Source of the DNA: Turbatrix aceti
Lineage: Eukaryota > Nematoda > Chromadorea > Rhabditida > Panagrolaimidae
NCBI GenBank assembly: GCA_963969345.1
Contig: OZ017767.1
Location: forward strand, 5,670,739 to 5,734,738
Length of the DNA stretch: 64,000 nt
Direction of reading: 5' to 3'
Each line of letters starts with the position of its first letter. The stretch's first letter is position 1. The notes beneath the pieces are model-generated. The model was not told the DNA's origin, ran no database searches, and worked only from the letters and a program-made list of their open reading frames with translations. Below are positions 55,989 through 64,000 of the stretch, piece after piece. The position numbers and the translations under genes were made by a program.

Positions 55989-58608
55989 GTGACAGGCGGG
56001 CGGCATGCGAAGAAGACCGCTGACCACGCACGCGGCCGCAACCGTCGCCCGTCGCCCGTGGGCCGCAGGGGAGGGGGGGGGGAGGGGAAATCGGACCTGC
56101 GCTGCACGGAACCGAACAAATCCCGGTACACCGGGGGATGATGATGATGACGCCACGTCGCAGAGCACACTAGGGAGCGGCGAGGCAGAAATGTCTGTGC
56201 CTCGGAGAATTGTCTGGTGGGACACGACTCGTCTAACATAAATCAAGCTCCGATGACTCCGGCAAATCATTTTAATAGCACATTTTTCCTAGGCCTACCC
56301 GGTTTGTTTCTTCGATCTTTAATGCTTCTGGACAACGGCTATTGTCTTGTCCGGGGGGTAATGGCACTTACCGGGTTCAATTCACGTCCAACGCCTGCCT
56401 GCCTGCGAGGTTGTAAACAGACGACTTCAAGCTAGAACAGCGCAAAGACGCGCGAGCAAAAAAAAATTTAAAAAAACAAAAACAATTCTCCATCTTGCAC
56501 CCTTCTGCCGATCCTGGTCCCTTGACTGTGTTTGTTGTGCACAGGCACGAAGAAATGAAAAAGTGCAAGCGCGGAGAAAAAAACAACAACAACAAAATTC
56601 GGCAATAATTTCAAACAAGCCTGGCTTGACACGCGCCGTATTTGTCCCAAGTGACTAACTGGCTGACTGACTCCCGTAACACAAGCTATAGCGTAAATAA
56701 ATAAAAAACACCCAGAAAAAAAGTTAATGAAGGGGGGACAGAGGGCAGGCGGTGTTTGTAAGGCACCACCGAGCTGATGTGAGAAAACGAACACGCACGG
56801 GCGCTGCAGCAGCTTTGCAGCAAAATATGTCGCAAAGGAGCAAACGTGAAAGAATGTCGCCGCATGACATTACGGCACTAGCCAATCAAAAATCATGGGA
56901 CGACCCTTCTTCGGCCCCTTTTACCTATTTGAGAAAAAATAGGTAAAAGTTCACAGGAATATGCATGAAAATCCGCGTGCCACACTTTTGCAACCGTTTC
57001 TCATTATTATTTTTTGTGGAAAAAATATAAACTTTAAACTCGGGTCAAGAATTATGGGTTTTACGGAGCCTAGGATGAGCAGTTAAAGAGCCAAGGGTTC
57101 ATAATTCCTAAATTTCAACTCTCTAGAGCTCTGTCGCGCTTGGTCGAATGCCTGGTCGTCGCCGCTTCTTCCGAAAGAATGAATGCAAGGATGACTCTGC
57201 ATCGGAACAGCGAAATAAACAACGTGTTAATCATTGCAAGCTAATATGCATCACAACGAAAACAGACGAGCGGCGGCAGGCAACAGAGCGGCAGCGGGGC
57301 TTCTTCGCAGCGAATACAGTCAAGAACGCCTCGACCGGGCCGGGCCGACGATGGAGAAGGGAGAAGGGCTTCTCTTTCCGGGCCGGCTCATCTCATAACG
57401 AAGTACGTACGAATTATGGGGTCAGCCGAGTCCGCGGAAGAGGTGGATGACTCGCTGGCTGCATGAGTAATGAATGGCAATTGCAAAAATGTGTTTTTGA
57501 GGTGACAGTCATTTCCTGTTCAGTCGTCTTCTTTGCGTAAGCAGAAATTAATTTGTGTGTGTGTGCTAAAAAATTAACGAACGAACACCTGCTTGAACGG
57601 AGCTGTTCGTTCGGCTTGCTTTGCTTTTTTTTTCACCAATACGGCGCTGTCGGATAAAAAAATATTATTTAAAATGTATTTATTTATTCAAGGAATGTGT
57701 TTTTGTATTATAATTTTCTCTCGCTGTATGTTTTCATCCGGGCCAAGGCAATGACAAAAATAGGCTCAACAGGTGTAATCACGCGTGTACCGTATGCAAG
57801 ATGTAAAGGAAAAAAATCAGGGAAGAAGTGTGAAGGTGAAGAAGGTGAAAACTGCGTTTCAAACGGGGGAAACTATTTTTTTTTCTTTTTTTCTTCTGCT
57901 TCCGCTTTCTTTGTGCACAATTGCACCTAACACTTTTCTCTGACGTACAAGGGTTATTTGGTTGCCAAGGAATCGTTTTTCCGTCTCACTGGTATTTATT
58001 TCACTTTTTTTACCTGATCCATACCGGTCAAAGAAGGCCTACGTGAAAAAATTAAGTTTTGCAGATTTGAGTTCTGAGTACATAAACTGCACTAATCTTA
58101 TCTTGTTGGTATTTCTGCAAAAGAAGTTATTAGTGCCTAGTCCCCCGGAAACCTTCGGTGTTATTAACATAAGTCTATGTTCCTGTTCTGTGAAAACGTG
58201 CTTCATCATTAACAATGATTATTGTCAAGAAAGAAAGCAAACACAGAAGCCAGGCGGAAACAAAAGCAATGTGAGAATGCGGTCATCAATAAAAGCACTG
58301 TTTTTGTTGATAACAGCGGTCATAACAAAGCCGGGACCCGGGTCTTATCGCGAAACCAAAAAACAATGAACAATGGGTGCGAGTATTTTCGTATTTTACG
58401 ACCTGCTGCAGATCCTTGATCACTTTCACGTTCATGTTCCACGTTCAAAGAAGCATAGTATTTTTATTCTGTTGAGGCAGGCACGTGCGAGATATTTACA
58501 AATTAAAACAAATTGGGATACCCCTTAGGGGTCAGGTCAGCGGATTGTATAACACTTCAGAGCTTTGTGACGCTAATGCAGATTGATTGATTGATTGATT
58601 GTTTGCAT
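55989..58608. other. gene-free region between aquaglyceroporins A and B
   Basis: 2.6 kb with no supported exon on either strand. The longest open frame (57962-58369, plus) has no splice or family support. It contains the promoter of A, the 3' UTR of B, and a (GATT)n run at 58581-58602. Confidence 0.45.
58463..58468 (-). terminator. poly(A) signal of aquaglyceroporin B
   Basis: TTTATT on the plus strand, AATAAA on the minus strand, 141 nt after the stop at 58609. Confidence 0.45.
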
Positions 58609-59920
58609 TCACTTGCTGTACTCGGGCGGCATCGAGACGCTCTTCATGTACACTGGGAAGTTGTCGATCGTTTCCGAGGGCATGAGGCCCTTGTCTTCGG
58701 TGTAGTCAGACGATACGAATTCATTGGGATCGTCGACGTTGGGCTTGATAGCGACGATGTATAGCCAGGTGCCGAGGAGCGCTCCGAGCAGAGGACAGAG
58801 CACGGGAACCCAGAACCAGGAATAATTGCGGTAGGAAAAGACTTCCCAACCGTATCCGACAAGGAGGGAGAAAAATCGAGGCGACAGATCGCGGGCGGGA
58901 TTCATCGCGCAGCCGCCAATGATGCCGAAACCGATGCCCATGAAACAGATGAGGCTGCCGAAGAAGACGGGTTGCGCCCAACGGGGGACGCTGTTCTTCG
59001 GATCGCCGATGACGGCGATGGCCAGACAGAGGACGGTTGTGCAGAGGACCTGGTCGATTGCGCCACCCAGGACAGACGCGTCTTTGTGGGGGTACGTGGC
59101 AAAGATTCCGGCGGTCGCGAGGGGGCCGGAGACCTGGCGGAGACCGCCGTCGAAGGCGTCGATGAGGTCTGGAAAGGCAAAGAATTTGTAAAAAAATATT
59201 TGTTGATACTGCATTATTTTAAAATTTTTTTTGCAGGTGACATCAGGTGGCAATCGTAATGTATGCGTATGTACGATAATGCAAACGTTTGTATGTATAA
59301 TGTTTGCAGGTTTGTTTTTGGTTTGAATGCAAAATAAACACGAGGGCCCGGGGTTTATCAGCATTCCGACAAACACCTCCGCATGAATGATAGATACATG
59401 CCTTCCGATTTGAAACGCAAACTGACCATAGTACTGAAGATAGACGAGGAAAGAAGCCAGGAACGCGCCGGCAAACTGCGCGGCTACGTAGGCAGCGAGT
59501 TGGGTGAGCGAGATTTGTCCCAGCGAGTAAACAAAAACCGAGACGGCAGGATTCATATGCGAGCCGGAAATGTTGAAACCCATCATGACACCGAACATGA
59601 CAGCCAGACCCCAGCCGATGGCACAGCTCGTGCTGTTCATCGCGCCGTTGTACAGCACCATGCTGGCGGAGACGTTGAAGCCGCAGTACTGAAAAATCAT
59701 GAGAAGTTACCTGGACGGATAAGACCAGGTGGACACTTACCAACATAAAAGTTGTACAGACAAGTTCGGCAATGGCACATCGAGCGAGCTTAGACCGAGG
59801 ACGAAGTCGGGCAGCGAGGGCCTCAGCCCTGGGCAGGCATTCGTTGGATTGAAACTGTTCGCCCAGCGAAGTGATCGTTGTAGCGGCCGTTGAAGCGCGC
59901 GTTAGTGACACCGCAGACAT
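58609..59920 (-). CDS. aquaglyceroporin B
   Basis: The minus-strand exons are 59920-59741, 59688-59427 and 59168-58609 (333 residues). The N-terminal extension of about 45 residues is polar. The two pore motifs are SHMNPAVS (Asn106) and CAMNPARD (Asn237, Asp241), so the glycerol-type signature is intact. The tail (PSETIDNFPVY...PPEYSK) is acidic. The exon 1 end and the phase-1 junction at QYY|D coincide exactly with those of genes A and C, showing tandem duplication. The last intron (59169-59426) is 258 nt and reads open for part of its length, so read-through transcripts would stay in frame briefly. Membrane channel for water and glycerol by family knowledge. Confidence 0.92.
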
Positions 59921-61139
59921 GAGTGAGTGAGTGAACGAATCGACTGATAACTGGCGTTCTAACAAGCTCCAGGTTCTTTTATAACCCCCCTTTCCGATTG
60001 TGCAAATACCCGACAACGCAGCAGGCGCCTATTTGCATCTCAATGAAGTCTACCGTAGACAACGTGTCACGCCGATTTGACTGAAAACTAACCACAAAAA
60101 CATATTTAACGTCGCCGTTGCATGCATAATTATACTTTGACAAAACAGGGTCCAGTCCAGTCGGAAGTGATACCATGGCCATGGGTTATTCACGAGAACA
60201 CTCACAGATCGAAAAAACAATACAAACCGCGTGATACGGCGTGACACTTGGTGTTAGAGGTGTTCATGCCGTTCGACAACTGTTTTTTTTATAATTTAAA
60301 AATTTTATTTTGAAAATTTATACGAAATTTGAACAAATTTTTTTAAACAAAAAAATATGTATAAAATATTTTTTGTTCAAAATAAAAAAAATGATTTCAA
60401 AATAATTTTTGTTAAAAATTAAAAAAAAATGTATTCAAAATAATTTTTGTTCAAAACAAAAAAAAATTTATGTTCGAACAAATTTTTTTTCAAAAAAATG
60501 AATATTCGAACAAATTTTTGTTCAAAACAAAAAAAATACAAAAATGCGAAAAATAAATCTGAAAATGAAACATTTTTTGATGAAATAACATTCGAATTAT
60601 TTTTCCATCTTTCCGGCGGAATTTTATGCCTCGGTCAATTGCTTATTTTCGATGCTAGCTAAAAACAGCTATCATATTTCATAGTTTGTATATATGGCTG
60701 ATTGTGCCTCCTAACATCTGGTCTAATGATAACTAACCACTGAGTAATGGTGAAATAAATAAATAAAAAAATAAATATATGGCTGATGTTTGATTAAACT
60801 TATTTTCCAAAGCCTGATTTTGCAATTTGACGTCTCTCTGCATCCGATGCCTTTCATTAACCGTTGACTTCTGGTCGGCAGCGCGAATTAACACTTCCCG
60901 TTCCTCTTTCACAGTCATGAGTTCGATGGCGTCCAACATACATATGTCATTGAATGCGGGATCACAAGCCCGTCCAGACACAGCGCGTCCAACGCCGACG
61001 CTTCGCACTCAGAAAGTAATCCCCCTCGAAAGTGCACCCGCGGTTTTCGTTTGACGGAAGCTTTGTTTTATCGAATCATAAATCAGTATATCATACATAA
61101 ATCGACCGCACCCGAAGCATCGTTGCAAACTCGATAAAT
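59921..61139. other. gene-free region between aquaglyceroporins B and C
   Basis: The stretch holds the promoter of B, an extremely A/T-rich low-complexity block (about 60285-60560) and the 3' flank of C. A minus-strand frame at 60733-61008 looks weakly helical but has no start or splice support. Confidence 0.45.
60285..60560. repeat. A/T-rich low-complexity block with TTCGAACAAATTTTTGTTC-like units
   Basis: Imperfect repeats of about 40-60 nt built from AAAAATTTTTGTTCAAAAC and TTCGAACAAATTTTT, largely self-complementary. Confidence 0.7.
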
Positions 61140-62552
61140 TCAACTTTCGTAAACCGGGGACAAAGAAACCGTATAAACATCGGTGGAAACAGGATTTTCA
61201 GAAAGCGCGCGTTCCTTTTTGGGACACACTTCCGAGGCGTTCGTCGGGTCGTTAAAATTCGGCTTGATAGTCACGATGTACAGCCCGGTGCCGAGGATAG
61301 CGCCCAGCAGAGGGGCGAGGATGGGCACCCAGAACCACGTGTGGCTGCGGTAGGAGAAGACTTCCCATCGGTAGCCGAGGAGAATCGAAAAAACACGAGA
61401 ACCCACAGCGCGGGCGGGATTCATGGCACATCCGCCGTTGAGCGAGAAGCCCAGACTCATGAAGCAGACCGCGAGGCCGAAGAGGGGAGGATGCACCCAG
61501 CGGGGAGCCTTGTTCGCGGGTTCAGCGACCACGACCAGCATCATGCACATGACCGCTGAGAAGAGCACCTGGCCAATGGCTGCTCTGAGTGCCGGAACGC
61601 CTTCGGGGGCCACGCCGGGGGCCGAAGTAACATTGATGCCCAGCATCAGTGGTTTTTCGACGTCGGACGCGCTGATCAGGTCTGCAAAAAAAACGGGATT
61701 TAGTTTGCGTAAAATATTATTTATAAATGCAAATCGGTTTCCCCGGTTTACGCCCGACTCCGACTCCGGAGTCGACTCTGAGAGTCGGAGTCGATATTTT
61801 TTTCAGAACAGTCGACTCCAAATAATCACAACTTTTTTGAAAAAAAATGTATATTTTTTGGGGTAAAATTCACTATTTTTATCAATTTTGAGGATTTCTT
61901 GATCAAAATTCATAAATGATAAAATCTGCCTACGTTTTGGTGTTTTTTTGTGCTTTTTCTACAAAAAATTTTTTTTTGAATCGGTTTCCAATGAGTTCCA
62001 CATTTTTGTCAAAATGAGTCGATTCGTCAAATTTTTCAAGTCCATTTTTCTCCGCGCGAATGCGTAAAAAATAAACATTCAAAATAAAGACCCTACCATG
62101 ATACTGAAAAAATACAAGCGCCGAAGCGCCAAAAGCCCCGACAGTCTGTGCCGCAGAATAGAACACAAAATGCAGAAAAGACAGTTTTCCCAGCGCGTAG
62201 GCAGAAAGCGATACAGCCGGATTGGCGTGGCCACCGGAGACGTTGTAGCCCATCATGATGCCAACCATGGCCGCCATGCCCCAGCCGAGAGCGTGGCCCG
62301 TGCTGTCCAGGCTGTTGGAAAGCAGAAACGCAGTTGAGACGTTAAATCCGCAGAACTGAAAAAAAATCCCGAAAAAGTCAGGCTAGTCACGATCGCTCCA
62401 ATAAGCTACAAGAATCTCACAAGCATGAATCCGGTGCAGAACATTTCGACGACGACGCAGCGGGCCAACTTTGATCGGGGTCGAAGCTTTGTGGAAACCA
62501 ATTCGGCGCGTGAAAGGCCGCTTTCAAGAGAGGAATCTGAGATTTCGGACAT
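61140..62552 (-). CDS. aquaglyceroporin-like channel C with NPARA box
   Basis: The minus-strand exons are 62552-62421, 62355-62097 and 61681-61140 (310 residues). Intron positions and phases equal those of gene B. The first motif is GGHANPAVS (Asn89). The second is CAMNPARA (Asn218, Ala222): the Asp that marks glycerol-conducting members is replaced by Ala. The region between the motifs (61480-61640) is also more divergent, with SAPGVAPEGVPAL in place of the usual FATYPH stretch of A and B. The fold, six helices and length are normal, so the gene is probably functional, but its selectivity may have changed. Intron 2 (61682-62096) carries the dispersed repeat also found near 48.9 kb. Confidence 0.9.
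61745..62035. repeat. dispersed intronic repeat, copy 2
   Basis: Same order of blocks as 48785-49090: ACTCCGACTCC, GAGTCGGAGTCGATATTTTTTTC, a Gly-free A/T core with TTTTTATCAATTTTGAG, then GAATCGGTT and GTCGATTC. It lies in intron 2 of aquaglyceroporin-like gene C. Confidence 0.75.
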
Positions 62553-63474
62553 CGTGAGAGCAGAAAAATGCTTGTAAGACGCTCAAAGATAGCAACTGCA
62601 CAGATGTGAGTGGCAGGTACGATCGCAGCTAACACAAAGTTGCGAACGAACGCCTACAAAGGCCCTCCTATCGAACTGAAGCGCATGAAGACAGGTAGCG
62701 GGGGCTGAAGCTTATCGCGGTTTCCTTTCTTCTCTCTCTTGTATCAGCTATCAGCAAACCATCGGTAGTAAGCCTTATGTGTTTTTTATTTGTCCGTGGT
62801 TATCATGTGCATAGATTGAGCAGAATGAGATTCGTGCAAAAAAGAAAAACGAATCCTGGTGTAAAAAGCAAAGAAGAATAAAAAAAGCCATCCACAGGAT
62901 TTAATTTATTGCTGCATTTTAACTCACTTAGATTTTATACTCCGCTAATTTCATCCGAAAGAAAATTGGAATGTGACTCCGTTTTCAAAAAAAAAAATTG
63001 CTCTCCTCCGTAAAATTTTGCTCACTCCGAATCAAAACCAATCATACTTACGTCTAGGCAACAAAAATCCGACAAAAGTGGTGGATCCCAGAATCCTAAT
63101 TAAAACTCTCTTCAAAAAAAAATTGCGAGTTTGATTTAAAAAAACTTTTCAGCCCCTAAAGTTTCTACAAAAAACATTCAGCCCCCAAAAAGCGCGTTCC
63201 CCGCACAAAACGCCATCAAGTTGCCAGGGCCGCAAAAGAAAGAAAAACGCACGTGCATGCCATGCCGTGACAGGCGCGCACGCAAGGTATCCTCAATTCA
63301 TGACAGCGCCCCTGAAATGCGTGCTCATGTTTACTCCCAAAATTAACGGTCTGACAACCAAAGCGTCATAAATTCACGCCATCGCCCAAAAAAAAAGCGC
63401 GTTTGTTTCCGGAAACACAAAATCGGACGCGTTTATTCGATTCGACATAAAAAATACATACTTTTCGTTACACA
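62553..63474. other. spacer between channel C and RBM25
   Basis: About 920 nt containing the promoter of C and the 3' UTR of RBM25. No exon is supported. Confidence 0.45.
63432..63437 (-). terminator. poly(A) signal of RBM25
   Basis: TTTATT on the plus strand (AATAAA on the minus strand), 38 nt after the stop at 63475. Confidence 0.55.
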
Positions 63475-63942
63475 TTAGTCGCTGGTGACGTCGTGCTGCG
63501 GCTCGGACGAGCCTCCTTTGGTGATCGTCGTCGGCGTCGACGCCTGCTGCTGCTCCCCGGTCGCCGAGAAGGACGGCGGTGGCGCCGAGAGTCCCGTACG
63601 CCTTGCTTCGGTCTCGTAAATCATGAGTCGCCACATCTTGATGACCAGAGGGCTCGCTTCGTCTTCAAACACGAGGGAGAGGTCCCCGATGAGTTTTTGA
63701 GGCTCTGTCTGCTTCTGGATGGAATCGCAGATGAATTTGACGAGTGCGGGTTCGTTTTCGCCGATGAACTGGCCGACTTTCTTCGTGACCCAAGGGCGGA
63801 TTTTTGAGTCGACAAGAGATTCATCGAGGAGCTCCCAGTGCAGGGGGTATGCAAATATCTGATCGCGGGACTTGGGTATCGTATCGATGAGATTCCGGAT
63901 CATGCGCTTTCGTTCGTCGGGCGTTACTGTCAGAATTCGATC
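63475..63942 (-). CDS. RBM25: RBM25 last exon (C-terminal PWI domain), partial gene
   Basis: One minus-strand exon from a TTGTTGCAG acceptor (exon edge 63942) to the stop at 63475, 155 residues, phase 0. It encodes the helical PWI domain that ends RBM25: IFAYPLHWELLD, IRPWVTKKVGQFIGE, ALVKFICDSI, VFEDEASPLVIKMWRLMIYETEA. PWI domains bind nucleic acid and spliceosome partners, and RBM25 regulates alternative splicing. A Ser/Thr/Pro/Gln-rich tail of about 35 residues follows the domain, longer than the vertebrate end. The RRM and RE/RD-rich parts must lie beyond the right edge. Confidence 0.93.
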   Translation of the reverse strand, partial: DRILTVTPDERKRMIRNLIDTIPKSRDQIFAYPLHWELLDESLVDSKIRPWVTKKVGQFIGENEPALVKFICDSIQKQTEPQKLIGDLSLVFEDEASPLVIKMWRLMIYETEARRTGLSAPPPSFSATGEQQQASTPTTITKGGSSEPQHDVTSD

Positions 63943-64000
63943 CTGCAACAAGGGAATAATTTTTTGCACAAAAAAGAAAGAAAAATGTGTCAGTTGACAT

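Noticed and set aside
56341..56410. tRNA-like B box (GGGTTCAATTC)
   Set aside because: No matching A box or cloverleaf arms at the right distance.
57962..58369. 135-codon plus-strand frame between aquaporins A and B
   Set aside because: No family motif, poor codon character, no supporting splice sites or poly(A) signal.
60733..61008. Minus-strand frame with a helical Glu/Arg/Gln segment
   Set aside because: No ATG start in frame and no credible acceptor; could be an old exon remnant but unsupported.

Overview
This is animal nuclear DNA. The genes have short spliceosomal introns, mostly 34-80 nt with T-rich tracts ending in TTTAG or TTTCAG. The products are metazoan: SOCS, protein tyrosine phosphatase, peptide GPCR, aquaglyceroporins and RBM25. 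Compact introns, a divergent single-domain phosphatase and the style of the GPCR suggest an ecdysozoan, with a nematode favoured over a tardigrade. That placement is inference; no rRNA or mitochondrial marker is present. All gene models were made by reading splice signals by eye, and the exon phases were checked arithmetically.

Layout. (1) 1-647: the 3' end of a gene for a probable single-pass membrane protein. (2) 1314-33499: one giant 11-exon gene for a secreted mucin-like protein of about 10,557 residues, with an N-terminal signal and thrombospondin type 1 domain, then Lys-rich and Thr/Ser/Pro-rich repeats. Its last exon alone is 17.6 kb. (3) 33.5-37.2 kb: a transposon nest with a small inverted-repeat element, a 613-bp foldback MITE whose empty site lies nearby, and a 2,171-bp non-autonomous LTR element with target-site duplication, TG...CA ends and polypurine tract. 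(4) 37.4-42.0 kb: tyrosine phosphatase (+), peroxisomal 2-hydroxy-acid oxidase (+), and a SOCS5/SOCS36E-like gene (-). (5) 43.5-43.9 kb: a possible very small membrane protein gene (-). (6) 44.4-49.8 kb: a coiled-coil gene (-) whose 3.2-kb intron holds, on the opposite strand, pyrroline-5-carboxylate reductase and nearly all of a La-related (LARP7-like) gene. (7) 51.4-53.2 kb: a rhodopsin-class peptide GPCR (+). (8) 53.8-62.6 kb: three tandem aquaglyceroporin paralogues (-). (9) 63.5-63.9 kb: the last exon of RBM25 (-).

Most single-copy genes are ordinary. The most unusual parts are the mucin gene (a 10.4-kb array of 30-nt units with no off-phase indel, higher-order duplications, and a tail whose repeat is read in a shifted frame), the empty-site evidence for the MITE, the antisense nested gene arrangement, and the third aquaporin's NPARA box. 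No operon, CRISPR array, tRNA or rRNA gene was found.
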